From Hansfordia pulvinata (Eukaryota; Ascomycota; Sordariomycetes; Xylariales): a stretch of DNA of 64,000 bases. Below the pieces are notes generated by a model. The model saw only the letters and a list, made by a program, of their open reading frames with translations, searched no databases and was not told the DNA's origin. The stretch spans positions 992,001 to 1,056,000 of the forward strand of contig BJKQ01000004.1 in the NCBI GenBank assembly GCA_006538405.1, written 5' to 3'. Shown piece by piece: positions 1-10,504 of the stretch (position 1 is the stretch's first letter; every line of letters starts with the position of its first letter). The position numbers and the translations under genes were made by a program.

Positions 1-846
1 CCCAGGCCGTACCTGAATCGGCCCGCATGGTCTGGCGGCTAGAAGTCCACGCGGGAAGCTCGATGCAGCAGCATCTGCGCGTTTAGAAGGCATCTTACCC
101 ATTATTTGACGTTTTTGAAGTGCCGCTGCCAGTCGGCGGTCATCCGCTTAGTCTCGTGAGCACCGTCACTTCACTCAGCATAGACAAGTCACACCAGTCA
201 CAGAGATCATCATGGGTAATATTTCGCAATGCAAGTCAACCTTCTCAATTCGCCCAGACACGCCGCGCTCGAGCGGGCCACCGGGGCCACGCCAGGTTCA
301 TAGCTGGGGTTCTCGAGCGCCGGCCAAGTAACAATCGAAATCAACTAAAAAAAAAAAAAACGTGCCGCGCAATGAAAAAAGACAACTAAGAAACCTGAAC
401 AGAAAATCGACCATAACTCCGGACCGGAAATCAACTAACGAGACGACCTAAGAAAACGAACCGAAACGAACCGAAACCATGACCAATCTTCCTGGCGCCG
501 CGCTCTGATGAATAAAGAAAAAGAAAAAGAAAAGGAAAGAAAAAGACCACGCCGAACCAAGCAGGACCAAGACCTGCGTCTGTAATATACTTTTTCCCTG
601 CCCATTCTCGGGGCCAAGAGAAAACACCACACCAGACCAAAGACCCTGAAAACCGCCATCATATTCCACCTGGCCAGAGGCCGCCCGGCACGAGGAAAAC
701 ACAACCAAACCCACAAGACCAAAGACCAGAGACTCGAGGGGAACCAGGACCCGCCAGACAACAACCAACGAAGACCAGACCAAAGACGAAGGCCAGACAG
801 ACAAAGCCCTGTGACAAGCGAGCGCCAGGCGAGGAAGAGGGGGGCA
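1..846. other. Intergenic, left edge; no gene seen
   Basis: No open frame here resembles a known protein. An A-rich run lies at about 346-360 and a purine-rich stretch at about 505-545. The right part probably holds the 3' UTR of the minus-strand gene that ends at 847. Confidence 0.5.
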
Positions 847-3800
847 TCATCTCTCCTCCCCCTGGTCTCTCCTCGCCCCGCGCTCCGCGTCGCTCATCCT
901 CTGCCCGCCGAAGACGACGCGCTGCTGCAGCAGCTGCACGCGGCTCTGGTCCATGGCGCGCAGCAGCTCAGGCTCGAAGCCCCTCGCGTACCTGTCCTCG
1001 GGCGCGCGCGGGGTCGAGTCGGCGCGCAAGGGGGCCGCGGGCGGCAGGGGTCGCGGCTGGCGCGGGCGACGCGGCGGCATGAACATGGACGGCGTGCCGC
1101 CCCGACGGCTGCCCTCGGCCCTGGTCCTCTTGGGCTGGGCGTTGTCGTTGGGGCGGTCCGCGTCCGTGACCTGGTTGTCGTTGCCGCCGTTGCCGTTGCC
1201 GTTGGTGTCGCCGCTGCTGCCGGTGTTGCCCCCGTCGGCGTCGGTGGGACCCTGGTCGTCGTCTGCCTCGCGCTCTCGCTTCCGCCGCTCCTCGCTAGGC
1301 GAGCCAACCGCGGCACCGCGCGCGGCCATGGCGTCCAGCCGCCTCTGCTCGGTGGCCTGCCGGACCGCCGCGAAGTGTGCCTGTGCGGCCGGGGACGCGG
1401 AGCCTGCCTCACGGGCGCGAGCAGCGGCGCGTGCCGCCTGCGTGGAGGGCCCGCCCTCGCCGGTCTGCGGCGTCGCCGTCGCCGAGGCCCCGTACTGGAA
1501 GATGGCCGGCCTCGTCGCCCCTGTGTCCTGAGGCTGAGACGGGCGGGCCACCTCTCGCTGCTGGGGTCGCTCTTGATTGGTGGCGACGGCGGGGGTGGTG
1601 GGCAGCGAAGGCATCGCGAGAGGCAGAGGCTGGGCCTCCTCCTGTGGCTGCTCGGGCTCGGCCTGGTCGGTGGCAGGTGGCAGCGAAGGCATGGCAAGAG
1701 GCAGAGGCTGCTGCTGCTCTGGCTGCTGAGGCTGTGTCTGGGCCTGTTCGCCCTCTGCCTCTGCCGCCTGGGCCTCCTGCTGCAGCTGCTCCTCGGCGCA
1801 CTGGTCCTCCTGCTGCTCTTGCTCGGTCGTGGACTGGTCACCCATGTTGTTGGGGATGGTGACCCGGGTCCAGCCGGCAGAGGCAGCGCGCGGCGGCTGC
1901 TCAGACTGGCGATGGCGCTTGGCCTCCTCGTCCTCGTCCGCCCCTCCTCGATGCCCCGCTTCAGGCCCTCGGCGGGCGGCGCAGCCTGTGCAGCGGCGAT
2001 GGCCTCGAGACGCCGCTGCTCGGTGGCCTGCTGCACCGCCGCGAAGTCTGCCGCGGCCGTCGACGCGAAGCCCGCCGAGTGTGACGGGGTCGGCGGCGTG
2101 GTCGAGCGCAGAGGAGTTGGGGTCTGCGGCGGTGGCTGCTGGGGAAGAGTCGGGACACCCAAGTTCGCCCGGAGCCACGAGTCGGCGTCCCCGAAGCCGT
2201 TGTCAGCCCCTCGGACGTCGAAGGGGTTGGCGCCCATACCGCCGAGAGCGAAGGGGTTGGTGTCGCGCGGCGGTGGCGAGTCGTTGCCGAAGCCGCGCCT
2301 GACCAAAGGCCCCCGAGATGCCTCCTCCTGGTGGTTGATGGAGGACGACAGATCAAACGGCCGCCCGCCCTCGTTCTCCCGGTCCAGGTGCGCCAGCGCC
2401 TCCGACCAGTGCCGCTGCGGAGGAGTCTGCAGAGGGGTGGTCGACTCGACCTGGTGCTGCTGAGGCTGCTGCGCGGGCCGCGGTGTCTGTTGAAGTGCTG
2501 TTAGCGCTTGATCGGGCTTGTCTGGTTCAGGAGGGTGAGTGACACTTACCTCTGGCCTGTGCTGCAGAGCCGCCTGCGCCAGAATCTGGAGGCGCTCCGT
2601 CCCATCACCTTCCTCCGCGCTGGGGTCGACCGCCATCTCCTGCTGGCCCTCGCCCTCGTTGTCGTCGCCGGCCTCGGACATCTGCATGTCCCTGCAGACG
2701 TTCATGGCCTCCTCCATGGCCGCGTCGAAGCCGGGATCGCCCTCGGCCAGCTGGCCAAAAGCCGGCTGCTCCTCCTAAGAGCCGCCGGCAGTGACCAGCC
2801 CGGTCGTGGACTCGAGGGGACCCGGGCCACCCATCGGCGCAATTGGGGCGTTGGACTGGCCCTGTTGCGTCCACCCGCCGATCGCCTGGTCGTAGATGGG
2901 GATCGGGGGGCGGAAAGAGGTCTGTTGAGAGGCAGCAGGCCCCTGCTGGAACACAGGCACCACCTGCTGTGGGCCCGTGGGCTGGGAAGAGATGACGGGC
3001 GCCTGGGGCGGCGCGTCGTCCATCATCTCCTCTGCCGTCTCGTCAACAGCCTCCTCCTGCGGGGCGAGGGTCATGTCCTCATCCTCCCGCTCGGTGACCT
3101 CAACGCCGCCGATGGAGTCGACGAGCATGGCGTCGTCCGCGGAGGCCATCTCCTCATCCTCGGCCTCGACCGCCAAGTCCGGCATCTCCACGTCCTCGAC
3201 CTCGGCCGCAGTCCTCGACACCCACTCCAGCCAGCCCGCTGGCAGGTCCTCCATGACCGCCTCGCTGGGCCACAGGCCCTGCGCGTCTGTCCCGGTGGTC
3301 TCCCTTGCAGGCGCCTGCTGCTGTGCAGGCGCTTCGCCGGCGAAGGCGGAAACGCCCCCCAGTGAAAGGGGGAGGGCGTCCTGTGAGGGGCCGGTTGCAG
3401 CTCCCGCCAGCGAGATGTGCTGAGCGGGACTCGGCGAGGGGAGTCGAGCCCCTGCCGGCGCGGCGGTGCTGGCGGCCTGGCCGAGTTCCCGTCTCTCCTG
3501 CTCGGTCTGCCTGGGGAGTGCAGGGAGCAGGGTGAGATCCTCTGGGTCGGCTGCCGTGGGAAGCTCTGGGAGCAGGTCGAGGTACTCCGCCTCAGTCAAG
3601 ACAGGGAGCCGCGGCATCTGCTGCAGGTTGAGGCCAGCCATTGCCCGCTCCGTGTCTCTGACTCTGTCGGCGAAGGACAGAGTGGGGCGAGAGGTCCGGC
3701 GTGGAGGAGGGACACGACCGAAGAAAGGGACGAAGGGGGCACGATCAGCGGCACGAGAAGACTGGGCAGAGGGCGCTGACGAGACTCTTTGAGCAGCGGC

Positions 3801-5798
3801 GGGGGATCCCTCGGATCGGACCCCCTGGGCACGGGATCGCGAGCGCTTCAGGATCGAGCGCTCCGGGACCCGTTTGCCCTTGCTCTGAGTCGCGGGCCTC
3901 TCCAGAGGGAACGCGAAGGTGACCCGCCTCACCGCTCGGTTGCGGCTGAGGAATTGTCGCGGCGAGTTGCCCTGTCGCGGCGAGTTCCTCTGGCGGAGCA
4001 CCGAGCCCACGGTGCGCACATCCTCGTGGTCGAGGGTCCCGACGGCAAAGGCAGGCTGACGCAGCGCGTCGAGATGGGCCCGCATGATGTCCTCGTCGGG
4101 GACCTCGATGGTGGCCTGGCTGTCGACGGGCGAGACTGGAGCCGGAGTCGGAGCCTGGACACCCGCACCCTCTTGGTCCCGGTGCGCCAGCTCGAGCAGC
4201 TCGGTCTTTGAGCGCCCCTGAGGGACGAGAGGAGGCAGACCGAGGTCGCGGAGGTCCTGGCGAGCCCGCAGCAGAGGCCACTTCGGCTTGCGGGAGAGTG
4301 CCTTCTTCCGCATGAACTCGTAGAGAGTGCCGTGGTCGTCTGCGCTGCTGTCGTAGCCGTCGTCCTGTGCGATGGGCTGCGGCGCGGGGGAGGGCTGGCG
4401 GGTGGGAGGCATGTCGTCGACATTGCCAAGGGGGATGCCACCACCGAAGGTGCCACCGACTTTGCCGCCCTGGGGGTCCGTGTCCAGGTCGTCGTCGTCA
4501 TCGTCGTCGCTGCTGTCGTTATCGTCCGACGGCTCGTCGAGCGCGACGTGCTTGGCCTGGTCCTCCTCCTGCGCTTTGAGGGTCCGCGCCAGAATGTCAT
4601 CCACCGTTTGGCGCTGGAGCTCCAGCGCCAGCGCCTCCTCCCTGGCCTCCCTGGCCTTCCTGGCCTCCCTGGCCTCTTCGGCCTTCCTGGCCTCCACGCG
4701 CTGCCTGGCCTCCCTGCACTGCTTGCGCCATGCCCGCGAGGTCTCGAGCGCGGCAGCGCGGTTCCTCTCCCGTCGTTCCTCGAGTTCCTGGCGCTCGCGC
4801 TCGTATTCGCGTTGGAGCTGCCGGTGGAACCTTTCCTGATTCATGCGTGACTCCTCAGCCATGCGGCGGTGCTCGGCCAACTGCTGCTTGGACATGTCGC
4901 GAGGGTCGGTCACCTGCTGCTGGGAGGAGTCGTTGCTCTCCTCAGGCTGAGGAGGCGGAGGGCCGATGGGGAGGAGGAGAGGTCTCATGGTGGGCTGGTG
5001 GGTGAACCATGGGATAGTGACCTCGGGGAGGGTGGGGAGGGTGAGAGGAGTGAAGATGGGCAGACTGAAGGCGGGAAGGCTGAAGGAGGGCACTGGAGGG
5101 AGGCCGTTGATCAGGGGGCCCGCCCAGTCCAGAGACTGAAGCCAGTCGACGATGGAGGTGAAGGCGTCAATGTGTTCCGCGGCCGTCTCAGGCTCGGGCT
5201 CGCGCTCCGTCTTGATTCCCTTCTTCGCGTCCCGCTGTGCCTCTCTTTCCTTCTGGAGTGCCTTTTGGCGTTTCTGTTCCTCGTGGCGTCTGCGCACGTT
5301 TTCGATGTCGGCGGCGGCTTGGTTCATGTACAGCTCGATAAGCATGAACTGGCCCTGGACAAGGATGAGGATGAAGCTCCAGGCGGCGCCTTGACCCAGG
5401 GCGGTGCGCCAGCCGTCGCGCCAGCCTTCGGTGTAGATGGGTCGGCCCAGGGCGGCGGCGTAGCCGGTGATGTAGAGGAGGAGCTTGCGGCCGCTGGGGG
5501 AGAGGTGTGGCATGGCGAGGGCGAGGAGCAGGAGGCCGCCCAGGATGAAGCGGGCAAGGACATCGTAGAGGAAGAAGAGGGCGAGGGCGACGAAGGCGCC
5601 GAAGATGATGGCGATAATAGGGTGGACCTTGGCGAGGTAGGTGCCGACGAGCAGCAGACCCGCAAGGCGACCGAAGAGAGGGTGCTTGGCCAGAACCGAC
5701 CCGGAGACGACGAGGAGGGTGGCGGCGACGAGCACGATGAATATGTTGTATTTGGCGGCGAGCGCCAGGGGGGTAGACAGCATCTGCAGGCCGGGCAT
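847..5798 (-). CDS. Large multi-pass membrane protein with disordered, low-complexity C-terminus; function unknown
   Basis: I do not recognise this family. Reading starts at the ATG at 5798. The N-terminus has about four hydrophobic segments within the first 140 residues, including IFIVLVAATLLVVSG and AIIFGAFVALALFFLY. A charged coiled coil rich in E, R and A follows at roughly residues 300-430, then an acidic D-run and a long disordered P/Q/S region. The frame meets TAG at 2775-2777, but the same frame continues open and protein-like straight after it. A clear 63-nt intron (GTAAGT, branch GCTAAC, CAACAG acceptor) lies at 2487-2549. Near 1941-1944 the coding frame shifts by one base in a C4 run. 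An 18-residue block (FAAVxQATEQRRLxAxAA) and PLPLAMPSLP each occur twice in the tail, which argues that both sides of the shift belong to one protein of about 1630 residues. The TAG could be a 3' splice site of an intron whose length is a multiple of three, or a real stop after 1007 residues. Confidence 0.6.
2487..2549 (-). other. Spliceosomal intron in the low-complexity membrane protein gene
   Basis: The minus strand reads GTAAGT at 2549-2544, GCTAAC about 16 nt before the acceptor, and CAACAG ending at 2487. It is 63 nt long, so the frame stays open whether or not it is spliced. It supports real transcription of the region beyond the TAG at 2775. Confidence 0.75.
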
Positions 5799-8700
5799 CT
5801 TGATAGTCGATGCGAAGAGGGCGTGCTCTTTAGATTGCTGGGTAGGACGGGGTTGATGTTAGTGTCTATTGGATTTGTTGGTGGATTTGGTGGTGGTGTT
5901 TGCCGGCAAACACCGTTGCAGTGGCAGTGACAGCAGCAGCGACAACCATAGAGGAGTAACCAAAATAAGAGAGGTAGAAGATGTGGAAACATGACTGGGT
6001 TTGGTTGGTTGCCAATGTGTGTGTGTCTGTGTCTGTATGTGTGGTGCGTGGTTGTGTATGGGTGGTTGTATGAGAAGATGGGAAGAGAGGAGAGGAGAAA
6101 AGGTTGCGAGTCTCAAGAGTAAGAGAGAGAGAGAGTGTGTGTGTGTGTCAAGTGTGTGTGCGTGTGCCTTTTTGCAGTTTGCTTCCCAATGATTTCCGGG
6201 TCGCAGAGGGTGGAAGACCACATTGGACATGGGACACTCTGTAGTATATATACCTCTCGACGGTACCTGAGGGCAGTCGGGTTGAGGGTGTAGAGCTACC
6301 TGGGTACTTGCCAGGCAATGGAAAGGGACGTGGATGAAAGGACTGGACATGGACCAGACCCGACACTGACTGGCTTCTGACCGTCCCCGTGCCTCATCCA
6401 TTGTAGTATGTATGTAACCACAAGGATGGGTATCGAGAGAGAGCCCTGGAACCAACCAACATGTCGGGTTGGACAAAGAGGGGCAATGGGACAGGACAAG
6501 ATAGGGTAGGATAGGATGGAATGGACTGCTTCCGCTGCCGCTGCCGCTGCCGCTGCTGCTTCTTCTGCTGCTCAACCTGAAGCGCGCGGCTGGCTGTCTG
6601 GCTGGGGTCGCTTGATTGTTTGCTTGCTTGCTTGTTGCGGGACCAGGGCGGCAGGGATCGGGGATGGGCGCCACTGTTACACGCAGAACGGCCCGCTGCA
6701 GCAACCAAGACAGCATGTTTGTCCAGTCAAAGGCCGCCCGTTCCTTGCCTGCGCTTACGCGGGCCCGCCGCAGCCGCTTGGCTGAATGAACAGTGACAGT
6801 GACAGTGGCTGTGTGTGTGTGTGTGTGTAAGGACTGGCAGGGGATGGGGCAGGGGTGAGATGGCCGCAATGATGATAACGACACAACGACTCCGAGAGGG
6901 GCTTGCGTCTTTTGGGATGAGGACATTTCTTGTCTGTCCATCAAGAGGGAGAAATAGAGAGAGGAAACGGAAAATAAAGGCACAAATCGGCTTACCTGTG
7001 TGGATATGTAGGTGTCGATGTGATATGGGTGAGGGAGTGTCGGCGATGTTTCTGCCGAATGGATGGTACGGACCCGCGACGATACAGGCGGATTTTCTGT
7101 TTCCTCGACACACCGAGTCGTCAGTCCACCAGATAGACCATCTTAAGGGGCTGATGAGGGCCAGTATCACCCATACCTTGAGATATGAGCGACTGCTACT
7201 GGAGTCGTCGGTGTGTGTGTGTGTGAGGGAGAGGTGGTCCCGGATGTCGGGCGGGAACCAGGCTCGTATCGTGAAGGCGGTTGGGTGGCAGAGTCGTTGG
7301 TGCTCTGCAGAAACTATGGACACCGGCTATCTGGTGTCTTCTCGATGGATGGGAGAAGAGGGAGAAAAGGGTGTCAAGAAGAAGATGGTGATGATGATGA
7401 TGATGATGCCGACGAAGATGACGACGGCAGGTGTATGTGTGTGTGTTTGAAGTTGACCACGACGGGCAAATACTAGCAGGAAGAAGCTGCTGTGTGCGTG
7501 TGTGGATGAGTGGGTGGGAAAAGTATCAAGTGTTGGGCTGATGCGAGAGATGGAGAGAGAAACTCGGCAAGTTGGCGAACACTCGATGGGTGAAGAAGAG
7601 AAGGAAAACAAAGAGAGTCGAAAGGATGGGCGAGAGGGGGAGGCAAGGTAGAAATAGATTTCCGGGCAGACAGCAGACAGCAGAGACAGACAGCAGAAGC
7701 CAGACAACGGGGAGTGCCTTAGGGAGTCAGCCAAGGCAAGGTACGCAGGTAGGTAGGTAGGTTAGGCAACGGGGAAGCGGTGCCTGCTGTCGCTGCACAT
7801 GTCGCTGCGAGGCAACGCCGGGGGAACACGCGATACATTCACTACTCGGGCGGCGCTGGCAACTCTCAGGGAGCGCGATCGGCCGCGCCGGCAACCGACA
7901 AAGACGCCTGCTGTCTTCCATGGCGCCCCCTCAGGCAGAACTCTGATCCCTCCCATTCAACACTGAACACCGCGGCTCGAACTGGCATGAGTACGGCTCG
8001 GGCAACACAAGACAGACAGACAGAACGCACCGGAGGAAGAGAGAGAGAGAGAGAGATGGGAGAGTGAATATCAAACGGCCCGTCTCCCGTTTCCCCGGCG
8101 TAGAGACTGAAGACAGACACAGACACTCGGCCAAGGACTTCTAGTTGCCTGGTCTTTTCGGTTCTCTATCTAATGTTCAGTGACCTCTTTAATACTGCAC
8201 TGCCTTCATTGCATGTCCCTCCTCTGGCGACTGTTGTCCACTACAGTCTGAACAGTTCTTTTCCAGTCTCGGTTTGGTCTATCATCCACGGGAATAGGTA
8301 CACATATACATACCTAGTGAATGTCGCCTTTCAGTGAATGTTAGTAGGTAAGGTAGGTAGTAGTGTTCTGCCCGCCCCGAAAACAACACTGCTTCCCCCT
8401 CCGGCTCCTCGTTCACTCGGCCGTTTGCCATGCCGCATTCTGGTGATCTCAGCTACCAGAACCTTGAACAACGCTCGCCCCAAGCATGACTCTCTTCGAC
8501 CAGCCACCGCGTTTTCCCCTTTAGGCCCCCGGCCAATCTGCACCGGTAGAGTCGATTCTGCAGCAGCGAGGCATCCTAAACCCCCGCAGCAGACAAACAC
8601 CCTCGCTGCAGAATAGCATCCATGGCATGGCATGGCATGGCATTCCCCAAGGGCTGCCGGCGTGCGGTACGTCGTCCGCCCCAGAGGGGCCATCAATCAT

Positions 8701-10504
8701 TCAAAAGTTGGTAACTAACGGGTTGCTCCATGGCATTACGCGTAGCTGCCAGAGGCGCACAAGGACAAGCAGGCTAATTAACACAGCTGCTGCTACTTCT
8801 GCCGCTGCTGTGAGCCACCCCACGCATTCAAACCCTGAAGGTGAACAACACAACTCGCAGGCGTGGCGGGCCGGTAAGCGTCAGGTCGGCTCCGTGGCCC
8901 AGGCGACAGACATCGTCTGTTATGTTCAACAACCCCCGCGATCGGAGGGGCTGTACATCCAGCGTGACAAAGCCCCCGTGTTAAGCGACTAGCAACGGAG
9001 AACTGCTGGGTATGTCTCTGGGCAGTCAACTCGAAACGCGGGCACCTATCCGGCTGGCATGCTATTGATACATGTATGTTCAGACCCTGCATCATAACCG
9101 CGTCAACTATAGGTCAGGTACTTAGGGTTAGATACTTACCTGCCTTGTGAGGTGCTTGCTGCAGGCGTTCTACGTCGAGTCTCGATACCCAAGGTATGCT
9201 GCGCATTGAATGAAGCTTCAACAGTTGCTTCGAGTTGCTGCCCCGTTTACCAAGACACACTAGGTTCCTACCAGCCACGCAAGACACACAACCTCGCCGC
9301 GTTGATAATAGCAATGCCACGCCCGGTAACAGCCCTTCAAAGCATGCAGAGGCAGGCACACTGGCTAGCCAGAGACCCTCTCTTCCTCGTTCCGCAGAAA
9401 TTAAATTCCCCTTCCACTTCACCTTCCATAGGCATGTCGCCGCCGGCACGCATTCTGCAGCGGGACCGATGAGATGACAACTTGGGAACCCTGCACCCAC
9501 CCCCTCCCCCAGTAAAGCCCTCTCGCTTGCTTCTTTGACTGCTTGCTTGCCTGCTTGCTGACCAAGAAAGCTGCCCCCGGTCCCCCCGGCCCGGGAACCA
9601 AACCACACCGGTCACCTCCAAGCCGGCCGATAGCGGGGCGGCAACCAGGCGCGCGCAGCAGGCGGCCGACGTCGCACAAGAGCATCCCCCGTCCGGAGGC
9701 GTCCTCCGCTTACGTTTGTGGGCGCTTGAGGGGGGGTGGGGTTCGCACTCTGCATCTTCAACCGCCTGACGTATTGGGCGGAGGAGGGAAGAGAAAGAGA
9801 GGAACGGGGGGGGGGGGGCTGGGACCGCCAGCGAGGTCAGGTTGTGCAACCTTGCCAACCCTCGGAAGCCGGACTCTGCACCCCGCCCTCCAATAAGAAC
9901 GCCCCAGCTCAACAACCCATCGCGTCAGCTCTCGCATCCGACCCACGTCCCAATGTGTGACCTGTAACGTGGATATGCACACGCGACTGAATGTAGAGAG
10001 AAGCCCGCGTGTTTTGGGGGGGGGGGGGGGGGGGAGGGGGGGTCAGATCAGGACCCCTATTATAGGAACACGGCCGCCGCGCCTGTGGCCCCGGCGCACA
10101 AGCAAAGACTTGGTTCGCTGTCGTTGAATTTCCGTCGAGACAGGTCGTGGTGCCTTACCCGAGGCCATGGCTTCGGGTACCGCAAGCAAGACATGACGGG
10201 CAGACATCACGTGCCCGAGACCCTTCTGCCAAAGAAGCCCTGCATCTGCATCTGCGTTTGCGTTTGCATCTGCGTGTGCATGTGCGTGTGCGCTCGCCCC
10301 TTCACAAGGGCAGTGAAGCACCACCGAGAACATCACGAAAGACAGAATGGAAAATAAGAACCCAAAGACTGACAGGACAGGGCCGTGTCGCAGAATCATA
10401 GTCTCGTTTCTCATAAGTCTACACAATACAAGAGGGGGTCAATCGCCTCCTTAGATAAATCGCTACTCATTCCCAAAATGCGCTGCAACCTGGCCTGATG
10501 CCTT
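5799..10504. other. 4.7 kb intergenic region rich in microsatellites
   Basis: No ORF here looks like a conserved protein. The stretch holds GT/CA runs (about 6015-6050, 6131-6160, 6805-6828, 7210-7224, 7433-7448), a GAT run (about 7388-7409), a GA run (about 8038-8056), and a G18-type tract at about 10016-10034. Minus-strand splice-donor-like GTAAGC (about 6990) and GTAAGT (about 9132) hint at a long, possibly spliced 5' leader for the gene starting at 5798, or a non-coding transcript. I cannot prove either. Confidence 0.4.

Noticed and set aside
811..2463. 550-codon plus-strand ORF at the left end
   Set aside because: Mirror of the Gln/Pro/Ala-rich minus-strand coding; it is Leu/Gly/Arg-rich, as expected of an antisense frame.
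4869..5930. 353-codon plus-strand ORF
   Set aside because: Antisense to the membrane and coiled-coil part of the minus-strand gene; composition typical of a shadow.
9121..9131. TTAGGGTTAG, telomere-like
   Set aside because: Less than two units inside ordinary sequence; no array.
10016..10034. Long G run
   Set aside because: Simple homopolymer in intergenic DNA. A G-quadruplex role cannot be judged, and the run length is unreliable given other run errors.
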